From NCBI RefSeq assembly GCF_013874595.1, contig NZ_CP059431.1:1116001-1180000 (forward strand): a stretch of 64,000 nt of DNA, in the 5' to 3' direction. The position numbers and the translations under genes are program-made. This DNA comes from Flavobacterium sp. xlx-214 (lineage in GTDB: Bacteria > Bacteroidota > Bacteroidia > Flavobacteriales > Flavobacteriaceae). The notes beneath the pieces were generated by a model. That model was given only the letters and a program-made list of their open reading frames with translations. It made no database searches and had not been told where the DNA came from. This document shows positions 1 through 8,048 of the stretch, one piece after another; the first letter of the stretch is position 1; the number at the start of each line of letters is the position of its first letter.

Positions 1-245
1 ATAAATTTGATAAGTTAATTGAGGAGGTAGAACCAGGCGGATTACGTTTGCCTGTTTTAATAAAGAAATACATTAAGCAAAATGCACGTGTAGTGGCTTT
101 TAATGTGGATCCTTTGTTTAATAATTCGGTTGACGGATTGATGTACATTCGTATTGCCGATTTACCTGAAAGTACCGTTCGCCCAGTGATTGAAGAACTT
201 CAGTTAGAATTAGAACGAAAAATAAACGAAAAGATAGAAGAATAA
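1..245 (+). CDS. C-terminal end of a PlsC/GNAT-type acyltransferase (hemolysin/OlsB-like), partial
   Basis: The reading frame is open from base 3 of the window, so this is the 3' end of a gene starting upstream. About 80 residues are visible. They contain GGLRLPVLIKKYIKQNARVV, followed by a DPLFNN...DGLMYIRIADLP stretch, which resembles the C-terminal part of the OlsB/putative-hemolysin GNAT fold (LPPLLKGYLRLGA...DPxFN-type pattern). In Bacteroidota this fold is usually fused to a PlsC lysophospholipid acyltransferase in a protein of about 600 residues, acting in aminolipid or phospholipid acylation at the inner membrane. The acyltransferase motifs themselves lie outside the window, so the call rests only on the tail. 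Confidence 0.65.
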   Translation, partial: KFDKLIEEVEPGGLRLPVLIKKYIKQNARVVAFNVDPLFNNSVDGLMYIRIADLPESTVRPVIEELQLELERKINEKIEE

Positions 246-276
246 AAAAACTGCCTCATTTAGAGGCAGTTTTTTT
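244..276. terminator. bidirectional intrinsic terminator
   Basis: CTGCCTC (251-257) pairs with GAGGCAG (263-269). The stem is flanked by an A-run on the left and a T-run on the right, so it can terminate both the + strand acyltransferase and the convergent metallopeptidase gene. The T-run overlaps the stop codon of the latter. Confidence 0.85.
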
Positions 277-2566
277 ATTGCTTAATAAACTTATGAGATG
301 AAGAGTTACTTCCGTTAGTAATCTTTAAAATATAGGTTCCTGTAGCAAGTTGATCAATAGAAATTTGCGTATTTACATCTGTTGCTTTTTCTAAAGTATG
401 TGTAAGTATCAATCTTCCATTTAAATCAAAAACATCAAATTGCGTTGTATTATTTTCCTCTGTAGAGAAACTTACATTTAAAATGTCTTTAGCAGGATTT
501 GGGTACATTTTAAAATGATTTACTTTTAAATCATCCACGCTTGCTGTAGGATCCCAAATAATCAACTTTTTAGAAACAGTATAAAAAATATTTCCAACAG
601 CTTCAATTTTAATTCTACCTTCATATGTATTTGGAATAGTAGTAGGTATTGTTACAGTTGTTGATCCGTTATTGGGTACATTTGCTGCAAGCATAGTATA
701 CGTTAATCCATTATCTATTGATACCAATATATTTACATTAGCTGTGTTGATATTATTTGCAGTGGTACCTGCTACATTCCAAGTAATATTTTTAGTCGTA
801 CCTGTGTTCCAAATTGGTTCTTTTGTACTAGGATTGTTATCTGGATAGGTAATTAAGAACGGTCCTGTATTAGCTGCTGTAATGGTTACTGGTTGTGTGT
901 AAACAACACGTGCTCCTAAAGCATTGTTGTCTCGCACAGTAGCAACAAAACTATAGCTACGCCCAACACTTGCTAAACGTTCCCATTTACTACCTACAAT
1001 ACCATCAGGATTAGATGAGCCATCTAAAACAATATCCTCTGCAGGAAAAGAACGGTAATTATTGGTAGTTGGTTGCATAGATCTAAATGCAGGACCTGTT
1101 GTTGCAGTTGCTACCGGTGGTTGTGTGGTTATTTGCGTGTTTATTTGCTCAAATGTATAGGTTAATTGATCTCCATCAGCATCAGTTGCCAAAGCATTTA
1201 AAATAAAAGGAGTTCCATAAGGTATGGTTTTAGATTGTAGATTTGTAACTATTGGTGCAGAGTTAGTAACTGTAGTTTGCTGCGCACAAGTAGCCTTTGC
1301 TAGAAATGCTTGTATTTCTTTAATACTAACATAATGATAATAAGCATCTACATTATTTTGTACGTTACTTGGGCAAATACCTGCATAAGACATAATGGTG
1401 CTTCCGCTACCTACTTCCATTGCCGTAGATGAGTTACGATTAAACTGACAAGAATTGTTAAATGTATGATTTGCACCAAACTGATGTCCCATTTCATGTG
1501 CTACGTAATCTACGTCATAAGCATCGCCTACAGGAAATGAAGAACCTGTGATACCTGATGCTTTAGACCAAGTACTACAAACAGAACCTAAACTAGCTAA
1601 ACCGCCACCACCTGTGCTAAATGTGTGTCCAATGTCATAATTTGATGTACCAATGATATTATCAATTACTGTTTGACTTTGGTCTATTAAAACACCCGCA
1701 TCATCATTATTAAAATTATCCGATGTTACAAAAATGATACTTTTATTGTTCGCAATTAAGCTCAAATGCACATTCATTTCTCTTTCAAAAATCTGATTTA
1801 ATCGCGTTAAAGTCACATTCATGGCAGCTAATACAATTTCTTTCTTTTGATCTAACGTAGTATTAGGCGTACCTGCTGGGGCTCTGTTAATATGAAACTG
1901 TGCATATTCAATGGTACAAGCCAAAGCTAAACGATATGTCCTACGTTTGTTGTCCATGCTAAAAGTTTGGATAGGGACTGTATTTGTTTCTGCTTCATCA
2001 AAAGAATCACCAGGTAACAAACAACTAAAACTGCTTTTTGGTGCTTCTAAACTGCTTCGGTCATAAACTATTACTGTGTTTAAATCGTTTGTGTAATTAT
2101 CCATATAATACACAGTACCATCCGTCATCATTCCCATTGCATGAAAACCAAAAATGGTTGAAATACTAATGCTAATATTGTGAGCAGGATTTTCAATATC
2201 AATTGCTTTTAAGCTTCTTATGTTGCTAACTGTACTCGCAAGTTCTTCTTCCATTGCCGAGTTATCGTAAATCCAAAATGTATGAAAAACACCTTTAGCA
2301 TCGGGTAATTTCATGGTAACATTTGATGGTGTATTAGACAACTTTGGTGCTTTTTGAACAAATTGCAACAATGTAGCAACATTTAAAGTATATAATTGAA
2401 ACTTTTCAGGTTGATGCGCTCTTACAAACTTATCATTATTGTTGATTTGATCAATAGTAGTTGCTTTAAAAGGATTGTAAACGCTTGCTGATGCACTATT
2501 TTGGGCTAGTAAAACAGCAGATAATAGCAAAGAATAAATCCAAATAAAATTTTTAAGTATTTTCAT
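275..2566 (-). CDS. secreted reprolysin-like (M12B-type) zinc metallopeptidase with T9SS sorting domain
   Basis: The protein has 763 residues from the ATG at 2566. The longer frame begins at a TTG and adds seven residues ahead of a normal signal peptide (MKILKNFIWIYSLLLSAVLLAQ), so it was shortened. At about residues 355-365 lies HEMGHQFGANH, the HExxHxxGxxH zinc site of metzincins, followed by a Met-turn (STIMSYAGIC). The N-terminal 200 residues look like a prodomain. Downstream is a cadherin/Ig-like region (DADGDQLTYTFEQ) and a second beta domain. The last 80 residues (MYPNPAKDILNVSF ... GTYILKI) form a type A T9SS C-terminal sorting domain. The protein should be exported through the outer membrane and released or anchored at the surface. 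Its substrate is unknown. The gene stands alone, convergent with the partial acyltransferase. Confidence 0.9.
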   Translation of the reverse strand: MKILKNFIWIYSLLLSAVLLAQNSASASVYNPFKATTIDQINNNDKFVRAHQPEKFQLYTLNVATLLQFVQKAPKLSNTPSNVTMKLPDAKGVFHTFWIYDNSAMEEELASTVSNIRSLKAIDIENPAHNISISISTIFGFHAMGMMTDGTVYYMDNYTNDLNTVIVYDRSSLEAPKSSFSCLLPGDSFDEAETNTVPIQTFSMDNKRRTYRLALACTIEYAQFHINRAPAGTPNTTLDQKKEIVLAAMNVTLTRLNQIFEREMNVHLSLIANNKSIIFVTSDNFNNDDAGVLIDQSQTVIDNIIGTSNYDIGHTFSTGGGGLASLGSVCSTWSKASGITGSSFPVGDAYDVDYVAHEMGHQFGANHTFNNSCQFNRNSSTAMEVGSGSTIMSYAGICPSNVQNNVDAYYHYVSIKEIQAFLAKATCAQQTTVTNSAPIVTNLQSKTIPYGTPFILNALATDADGDQLTYTFEQINTQITTQPPVATATTGPAFRSMQPTTNNYRSFPAEDIVLDGSSNPDGIVGSKWERLASVGRSYSFVATVRDNNALGARVVYTQPVTITAANTGPFLITYPDNNPSTKEPIWNTGTTKNITWNVAGTTANNINTANVNILVSIDNGLTYTMLAANVPNNGSTTVTIPTTIPNTYEGRIKIEAVGNIFYTVSKKLIIWDPTASVDDLKVNHFKMYPNPAKDILNVSFSTEENNTTQFDVFDLNGRLILTHTLEKATDVNTQISIDQLATGTYILKITNGSNSSSHKFIKQ

Positions 2567-2584
2567 GAAAAGAATATTTAACTC

Positions 2585-2592
2585 CAAAATTA
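2585..2592 (-). promoter_or_regulatory. putative -7 box of the metallopeptidase gene
   Basis: The minus strand reads TAATTTTG, matching the Bacteroidota -7 consensus TAnnTTTG, 18 bases before the chosen ATG. No convincing -33 TTG was seen at the usual spacing. Confidence 0.4.
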
Positions 2593-2712
2593 GAAACTTA
2601 ATTAAACATTCTATGAAAATTAACCTATTTTTTAGCGTGTTAACCTATTTTGATATACGTTAGTAAAATAAATGGTGTGCTTTAAATGATATTTTTCTGA
2701 TAATAATTATCG

Positions 2713-2720
2713 TAAATTTG
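2713..2720 (+). promoter_or_regulatory. putative -7 box of ribF
   Basis: TAAATTTG matches TAnnTTTG and lies 15 bases before the GTG start of ribF. No clear -33 TTG is seen. Confidence 0.45.
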
Positions 2721-2735
2721 TAAAAAACAAAACAA

Positions 2736-3665
2736 GTGGAAGTTTTTCATTCAATTAACGATTTTAAAAGCCCTCAAAAAACCATTGTTACTTTAGGTAC
2801 TTTTGATGGCATGCATATTGGGCATCAGGCTATTCTTAATAAACTAAAACTACAAAAAAAGTTAGGCGATTATAAAACCTTAGTACTAACTTTTTTTCCG
2901 CATCCGCGAATGGTTTTAAAATCGGATACTCAAATTTTGTTGCTGAATACCATTGAAGAGCGCATTAAATTAATTGCCGATTTTGGTATTGATTATTTGG
3001 TGGTGCAAGAGTTTACACAAGATTTTGCCAATTTATCTGCCGAAGAATTTGTAAAAAACGTTTTAGTAGATCAATTTAATATTGATAAAATAATTATTGG
3101 TTACGACCATCGTTTTGGGAAAAATCGTTCTGCCGATATTCATGATTTAATTGAATTTGGTAAAAAATATCATTTCAATGTTGAGCAAATTTCTGCCGAA
3201 GAATTAGATCATGTTTCCATCAGTTCAACAAAAATTAGAAAGGCACTAAACGAAGGCAATGTAAGTTTGGCAAAAACCTATTTAGGTTATCCATATCCTT
3301 TAACAGGCAAAGTAGTTTCGGGTAAACAATTAGGCAGAACCATTGGATATCCTACAGCAAACATTCAAATTCAAGAAGATTATAAATTAATACCAGCCAT
3401 TGGCGTTTATGTAGTTGGCGTAACGGTTTTAGGAGAAAATTACTATGGTATGCTTAGCATTGGCACTAACCCAACAGTGGGCGGAGTTGATAAAACCATA
3501 GAAGTTTATATCTTTAATTTTGATAAAACTATTTATGATGAAGAAATTACAGTTCGATTTTTAACAAAGATTCGAGACGAAGAAAAGTTTGCTTCAGTCG
3601 ATTTATTAATTGAAGCATTGAAAGAAGACGAACGTTTTTCAAGGCATTTTATTGATACTTTATAA
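2736..3665 (+). CDS. ribF: bifunctional riboflavin kinase / FAD synthetase
   Basis: This 309-residue protein has the usual length of RibF, which phosphorylates riboflavin to FMN and adenylylates FMN to FAD in the cytoplasm. The N-terminal nucleotidyltransferase domain shows TLGTFDGMHIGHQ (around residues 19-31), FFPHPRMVL and the ISSTKIRKAL signature. The C-terminal flavokinase domain begins near residue 185 with GRTIGYPTANIQ and contains GMLSIGTNPTVGG and the F-x-KIRDEEKF stretch. The start is GTG; homologues begin with a similar MxxFHSIxDF sequence, which supports it. The HTTM gene follows two bases after the stop, so the two are probably co-transcribed. Confidence 0.95.
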   Translation: MEVFHSINDFKSPQKTIVTLGTFDGMHIGHQAILNKLKLQKKLGDYKTLVLTFFPHPRMVLKSDTQILLLNTIEERIKLIADFGIDYLVVQEFTQDFANLSAEEFVKNVLVDQFNIDKIIIGYDHRFGKNRSADIHDLIEFGKKYHFNVEQISAEELDHVSISSTKIRKALNEGNVSLAKTYLGYPYPLTGKVVSGKQLGRTIGYPTANIQIQEDYKLIPAIGVYVVGVTVLGENYYGMLSIGTNPTVGGVDKTIEVYIFNFDKTIYDEEITVRFLTKIRDEEKFASVDLLIEALKEDERFSRHFIDTL

Positions 3666-3667
3666 TT

Positions 3668-5041
3668 ATGTGGCAAAAGGCTTTTACAAAAATTGACAAT
3701 TCATCTTTAATTGTATTCCGTATTTTTTTCGGAATCATTTTTTTTGTAGAAAGCGTTGGCGCTTTGTTAACCAAATGGGTTGACAAAAACTTCATTGAAA
3801 CCACCACCAATTTTACATTTATAGGATTTGAATTTCTACTAAACATTCAAAACGAAATAATGTATGGTGTTTTTGTCCTAATGGCATTTGCCTCTTTAGG
3901 TGTATTGTTTGGTTTTAAATATCGGTTTTCCATTGTATTGCTAACTTTGTTATGGAGTACAGCCTATTTTGGTCAAAAAACATCATACAACAACCATTAT
4001 TACTTAATGTGGCTTATTGCATTAATCATGTGTTTTTTACCTGCAAATGTGTATGCTTCGTACGATGCTAAAAAAAATCTATCCATTAAAAAAGGATACA
4101 TGCCACAATGGATTCGTTGGGTTTTTATACTGCAAGTTACATGTGTGTATTTTTACGCTACAATTGCCAAATTTTATCCCGATTGGTTAGATGGAACCGT
4201 AACTAAGAACATGTTTGTTGGTATGACAGAGATGCCGGAAAGCATTCAAATGTTGTTTCAAAAAAACGAATTTCAACTATTTATTGCCTACATGGGGATT
4301 GCTTTTGATGGATTGATTATTCCCGCTTTGCTATGGAAACGCACTCGTTGGTTTGCCATTATTGCCTCTTTAATATTTCATATCTTTAATTCAATAACCT
4401 TACAAATTGGTGTTTTTCCCTATTTTGCTTTAAGTTTTTGTGTGTTCTTTTTTCCGCCAGAGCAAGTTAGAAACTTCTTTTTTCGAAAAAAGGATAAAGA
4501 GATTTTTAGTGAGCAAACAAATGAAGGATTAGGTGCTTTAAAATACTTTTTTGTACCGTATTTAATTATTCAAGTGCTTTTACCGTTAAGGCATTGGTTT
4601 ATTAAAGGCGATGTTTTATGGACGGAAGAAGGACATCGATTAAGTTGGCGTATGATGTTGCGCTCTAGATCGGGTGAAGCTACTTTTAGAGTAATTGATA
4701 AAAAAACAAACGAAGTTTTGCGTTTTTATAATGATGAATTACTTACCTATAAACAACAAACGCGTTTAAATGCACCCGATGTTATTTGGCAAATGGCACA
4801 AAAAATAAAAGCTTTTTATAAAGAAAAAGGGAAAGATGTAGCGGTTTATGTGGTACAAAGTGATGTTTACGTAAACTCACGTCCTGCTAAAAGATTGATC
4901 GATCCAACCGTAGATTTAGCTTCTGTTAAATGGAATTATTTTGGTCATGATGAGTGGGTTTTGGATGAAAACGCTCCTCAAGATCTTTATTCTGATAGTA
5001 ATTTAGAGAAAATCCCTGCGTTGATAAAACACCAAAAGTAA
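3668..5041 (+). CDS. HTTM-domain membrane protein (vitamin K-dependent gamma-carboxylase-like)
   Basis: The 457-residue protein has several N-terminal hydrophobic segments (around residues 18-35, 60-80, 90-110, 115-128, 148-168, 205-225 and 230-255). It then has a soluble C-terminal half with PLRHWFIKGDVLWTEEGHRLSW followed by MMLRSRSG, typical of the HTTM/VKG-carboxylase family. Family members in animals carboxylate glutamates; bacterial members are uncharacterised and the presence of the reaction here is not shown. The gene directly follows ribF. Its last 116 bases overlap the 3' end of lpxH on the opposite strand, with no terminator hairpin between the two genes. Confidence 0.85.
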   Translation: MWQKAFTKIDNSSLIVFRIFFGIIFFVESVGALLTKWVDKNFIETTTNFTFIGFEFLLNIQNEIMYGVFVLMAFASLGVLFGFKYRFSIVLLTLLWSTAYFGQKTSYNNHYYLMWLIALIMCFLPANVYASYDAKKNLSIKKGYMPQWIRWVFILQVTCVYFYATIAKFYPDWLDGTVTKNMFVGMTEMPESIQMLFQKNEFQLFIAYMGIAFDGLIIPALLWKRTRWFAIIASLIFHIFNSITLQIGVFPYFALSFCVFFFPPEQVRNFFFRKKDKEIFSEQTNEGLGALKYFFVPYLIIQVLLPLRHWFIKGDVLWTEEGHRLSWRMMLRSRSGEATFRVIDKKTNEVLRFYNDELLTYKQQTRLNAPDVIWQMAQKIKAFYKEKGKDVAVYVVQSDVYVNSRPAKRLIDPTVDLASVKWNYFGHDEWVLDENAPQDLYSDSNLEKIPALIKHQK

Positions 5042-5759
5042 AATACTGTATCCAATCGCCTAAATTAACATACAAAGCATTAGCATTGTTTTTTAATGGC
5101 AAAGTCATAGGTAAATGTCTATGACCAAAAATAAAATAATCGGCAAAATTTTCGGTTACTTTTTTATTAGCATATAAAATCAACCACTCGTTTTCTTCAC
5201 CTAAAAATTTAGCATCTTCTTCGCCTGAAATTAATTTGTTTTTAACCGATAAATATTCTGCCAAACGCACCCCAATATCAGGATGCAACCATCGAAACAA
5301 CCATTTAGAAAACGGATTGGTAAACACCTTTTTCATGCGTTTGTATCCTTTATCACCAGGACCTAAGCCATCGCCATGACCAATAAATAGCGTTTTATTA
5401 AAAATAGTGAACTGTTTTGGTTCATGAAAAACAGGAATGTCTAATTCTTCTTCAAAATAATCTTCCATCCATAAATCATGATTACCCACAAAAAAGTAAA
5501 TAGGTAAGCCATTATCGCGCATTTGTGCCAATTTTCCTAAAATACGCACAAATCCTTTTGGAACCACTTTTTTGTATTCAAACCAAAAATCAAACAAATC
5601 GCCAACAATAAATAAAGCACCTGCATCTTTTTCAACAGTGTTTAACCAATGTAAAAACAAGGCCTCACGTGGTAAACTTTGTTCACGCGTAGGCGCTCCG
5701 AAGTGATGATCAGAGGTAAAATATACTTTTTTATCGTTGGGAATTTCTAAAGTAATCAT
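4926..5759 (-). CDS. lpxH: UDP-2,3-diacylglucosamine diphosphatase (LpxH type)
   Basis: The 277-residue calcineurin-like phosphoesterase shows the metal-binding series SDHHFG (residues 15-20), GDLFDFWFEY, GNHDLW, GHGDG and FGHRH. This order and the DFWFEY motif fit LpxH, which removes UMP from UDP-2,3-diacylglucosamine to give lipid X in lipid A synthesis at the inner-membrane surface. The core ends near GDWIQYFTFG. About 30 further residues (HPKPTHHDQNNSI end) extend into the convergent HTTM gene and look like a poorly conserved tail. It is two bases downstream of queD and probably in one operon with it. Confidence 0.9.
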   Translation of the reverse strand: MITLEIPNDKKVYFTSDHHFGAPTREQSLPREALFLHWLNTVEKDAGALFIVGDLFDFWFEYKKVVPKGFVRILGKLAQMRDNGLPIYFFVGNHDLWMEDYFEEELDIPVFHEPKQFTIFNKTLFIGHGDGLGPGDKGYKRMKKVFTNPFSKWLFRWLHPDIGVRLAEYLSVKNKLISGEEDAKFLGEENEWLILYANKKVTENFADYFIFGHRHLPMTLPLKNNANALYVNLGDWIQYFTFGVLSTQGFSLNYYQNKDLEERFHPKPTHHDQNNSI

Positions 5760-5761
5760 TT

Positions 5762-6214
5762 CTATTGATTATCGGCAGCAAACCATTCTGCGTAAGAGCT
5801 TTCGGTTTCTTGTAAACGCAATGAGAATAATTTAATGTTTTGCGGCAAACGATTTTTAATTCGTTCCGCAAAATCAATAACTAAATTTTCACTTGTAGGT
5901 TGGTAATTAACCAAGATAACGTGATGTCCGCGTTGTTCCAACTCTTTTGCTAACTCAACGTGAGGTGTATTTTGATTAAAAACAGTAGCATGATCAAACT
6001 GGTCAACTACTTCTTCTTTAACAATGGCTTTTAAATCGGTAAAATCAATCACCATACCATATTTTACATTGGTTTTATCAGTGATAGGTTGCCCAATAAC
6101 GGTAACCGACAATTTGTAGCTATGACCGTGTACGTTTCTACATTTTCCATCGTAACCGTATAATGCATGACCGGTTTCAAAAGTAAATTGCTTGGTAATT
6201 CTGATAAAACTCAT
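5762..6214 (-). CDS. queD: 6-carboxy-5,6,7,8-tetrahydropterin synthase
   Basis: The 150-residue protein belongs to the PTPS/QueD family. It shows the zinc histidines in ETGHALYGYDGKCRNVHGHSY (H16, H29, H31), with the conserved Cys of the active site in KCRNVHGHSY, the GMVIDFTDLK strand, DHATVFN and the PTSENLV segment. QueD makes carboxytetrahydropterin from dihydroneopterin triphosphate, the first committed step of queuosine and other 7-deazapurines. No queC or queE is in the window. It heads a two-gene unit with lpxH. Confidence 0.9.
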   Translation of the reverse strand: MSFIRITKQFTFETGHALYGYDGKCRNVHGHSYKLSVTVIGQPITDKTNVKYGMVIDFTDLKAIVKEEVVDQFDHATVFNQNTPHVELAKELEQRGHHVILVNYQPTSENLVIDFAERIKNRLPQNIKLFSLRLQETESSYAEWFAADNQ

Positions 6215-6230
6215 GATATTAAATTTTTAG

Positions 6231-6238
6231 CAAAATTA
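6231..6238 (-). promoter_or_regulatory. putative -7 box of queD-lpxH
   Basis: On the minus strand the sequence reads TAATTTTG, a match to TAnnTTTG, 16 bases before the queD ATG. A -33 element is not evident. Confidence 0.4.
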
Positions 6239-6403
6239 GTGATTTATAATTTAATGTATATTTGATAATTAAATTATATGAATGAAATTTCAAGTTTGGA
6301 TGTTTATACACTATAAGAAATTCATTTAATTGGTGTTTTATTCCTCTTGAAAGAATGTTTTGTCATCTTTTTTTGAACTATTATACAATTAATTAAACTA
6401 GAT

Positions 6404-6411
6404 TAACTTTG
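6404..6411 (+). promoter_or_regulatory. putative -7 box of the yceI-like gene
   Basis: TAACTTTG matches TAnnTTTG, about 50 bases before the ATG at 6461. The nearest upstream TTG (6373-6375) is rather far for a -33 element. Confidence 0.4.
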
Positions 6412-6460
6412 TATTTACTAAAAATAGATACATTTGCTTTCAAATAAAAACAATTTAAAT

Positions 6461-7135
6461 ATGAAAAAATTATCAGTTTTAGCATTTGCTTTGGCAACCG
6501 TTCTTGTTTCTTGTAATAAAACAGGAGATAAAGCTAATACAACTACAGAGCAACAAGTTGCTGAACAAAAAGGGCAAGTTTTTACTGTTGATGCAACTAC
6601 AAGTACTGTAAAATGGACAGGATACCACAAAGGTGGTCTTAACCCTAGATTTGGTGTTATTAAAGCAGACGGAACAGTAGCTGTAGAAAACGGAGCTGTA
6701 ACAGGTGGTAAATTTAATTTAGATTTAAAATCATTGGTAACAGACCAAAGTTCAGTAGATCCTGCAACTTCTGGTGGTAAAACTTCTGCAGATTTAGATA
6801 CACATTTAAAAAGCGCTGACTTTTTTGATGTAGAAAAATATCCAGCTTCTACTTTTGAAGTTACAAGCGTTGCTGCTTTTGATGCTGCTAAAGATAAAAG
6901 TGTTATTGAAGGTGCTACAAATGTTATTAGTGGTAACTTAACTATTAAAGACAAAACAGTTAACGTAACTTTTCCTGCAAAAGTTGCTGTAACAGAAGGT
7001 AACGTTACAATTGAATCTAAATTTACAATTAATCGTCAAGATTGGGGCTTAACTTACGGAACAGAAGGTGACGCTAAAGATTGGATGATTTCTCAAGAAA
7101 TTGATGTAGAATTAAACATTCAAGCTAAGAAATAA
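6461..7135 (+). CDS. YceI-family lipoprotein
   Basis: Translation from the ATG at 6461 gives 224 residues. The longer frame starts at a TTG with no signal sequence, so it was rejected. The N-terminus MKKLSVLAFALATVLVSC is a lipoprotein signal peptide with lipobox LVSC (Cys18). The body is a YceI lipocalin-like barrel: FTVDATTSTVKWTGYHKGG, GGKFNLDLKSL, HLKSADFFDVEKYP, ISGNLTIKDKTVNVTFP and FTINRQDWGLTYG. YceI proteins bind isoprenoid-type lipids in the periplasm, but the ligand here is unknown. The gene is monocistronic and ends at a strong terminator. Confidence 0.9.
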   Translation: MKKLSVLAFALATVLVSCNKTGDKANTTTEQQVAEQKGQVFTVDATTSTVKWTGYHKGGLNPRFGVIKADGTVAVENGAVTGGKFNLDLKSLVTDQSSVDPATSGGKTSADLDTHLKSADFFDVEKYPASTFEVTSVAAFDAAKDKSVIEGATNVISGNLTIKDKTVNVTFPAKVAVTEGNVTIESKFTINRQDWGLTYGTEGDAKDWMISQEIDVELNIQAKK

Positions 7136-7141
7136 TTAAAG

Positions 7142-7172
7142 AAAAGTCGGAAGTTAACTTCCGACTTTTTTA
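7142..7172. terminator. bidirectional intrinsic terminator
   Basis: AAAAGTCGGAAGTT (7142-7155) is followed directly by its reverse complement (7156-7169) and a T-run. It lies between the convergent yceI-like and crotonase genes and can serve both. Confidence 0.85.
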
Positions 7173-7185
7173 TTGCTATCCATCT

Positions 7186-7947
7186 CTATTTCGTTTTAAA
7201 AGCGTTTAATGCATTTACTGTAAAATCAGAAAGAACCAATTTGCCCGATACAGCAGCGCGTTCTTTTAAAAGTGTATCCCAATGTTGGGTACCTTCCCAT
7301 AAAACTTTTTTCATTTCATATAATGCTTCCGGGTTATAACTACTTAAACGCGTGGCAAATTTTTCCAAAGCTTCGTCCATTGCAACCGCATCATCAAACA
7401 ATTCTGTAAAAAGTTTATTTTCATAAGCCCATTGTGCGCTTTTCCAATTTTCGGCATCTAAAGTCATTTCGGCTAAAGCGGGTTTTCCAATTTTTCTACT
7501 TACAGCGGGTTCAATCACAAACGGACCAATACCAATAGCTAGTTCTGATAATTTTATAGAAGCATTTTTGGTTGCAAAAGTATAATCGCAAGCTGCCGCT
7601 AATCCAACACCACCCCCAACAGTTTTTCCTTGTATACGCCCTATTATTAATTTGTTTGATGTACGCATAGCGTTTATGACATTAGCAAATCCACTAAAAA
7701 AAGCCGTACCATCTTCTAAATTTGTAATACTTAAAAGTTCATCAAACGATGCACCTGCGCAAAAAGCTTTATCGCCAGAACTTTTTAAAATAATAACCAA
7801 AACACTTGAATTGTTATTTAATTGTGTAATTGTATTAGCTAAATCGGCTAATTGTGTACTTGGAAAAGAATTACTGGCAGGATGATAAAAATCAATAGTT
7901 GCTATTTTATCATTAATAGTAACATTAATATAAGGTGTATTACTCAT
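7186..7947 (-). CDS. enoyl-CoA hydratase/isomerase (crotonase) family protein
   Basis: The 253-residue protein has the crotonase-fold oxyanion-hole motifs AFCAGASFDEL (around residues 61-71) and GKTVGGGVGLAAACD (around 107-121). The first acidic catalytic position is retained in KLSELAIGIGPF. The second is less clear, because the usual downstream Glu region reads VIEPAVSRKIG. The exact acyl-CoA substrate cannot be told from sequence; hydratase in fatty acid or branched-chain amino acid degradation is the usual role. No beta-oxidation partners are adjacent. It is divergent from the gene at 8049. Confidence 0.85.
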   Translation of the reverse strand: MSNTPYINVTINDKIATIDFYHPASNSFPSTQLADLANTITQLNNNSSVLVIILKSSGDKAFCAGASFDELLSITNLEDGTAFFSGFANVINAMRTSNKLIIGRIQGKTVGGGVGLAAACDYTFATKNASIKLSELAIGIGPFVIEPAVSRKIGKPALAEMTLDAENWKSAQWAYENKLFTELFDDAVAMDEALEKFATRLSSYNPEALYEMKKVLWEGTQHWDTLLKERAAVSGKLVLSDFTVNALNAFKTK

Positions 7948-8016
7948 TTTATTTTTAGTTTATTAATACAAATATAAAGCTTGTTGCCAATATGTATTTT
8001 ATTTTTGATAAATATG

Positions 8017-8024
8017 TACATTTG
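8017..8024 (+). promoter_or_regulatory. putative -7 box of the GF-x-GT repeat protein gene
   Basis: TACATTTG matches TAnnTTTG and is 24 bases before the ATG at 8049. A second match, TATTTTTG, is at 8000-8007. Both lie inside the longest possible ORF, which supports starting translation at 8049 instead of 7992. Confidence 0.45.
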
Positions 8025-8048
8025 CATCGTTTTAAAACAATCCTTATT

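Noticed and set aside
6418..6954. 178-residue minus-strand frame opposite the yceI-like gene
   Set aside because: It lies entirely antisense to a well supported YceI lipoprotein and its composition (Ser/Ala/Val/Thr-rich) reflects the codons of the real gene.
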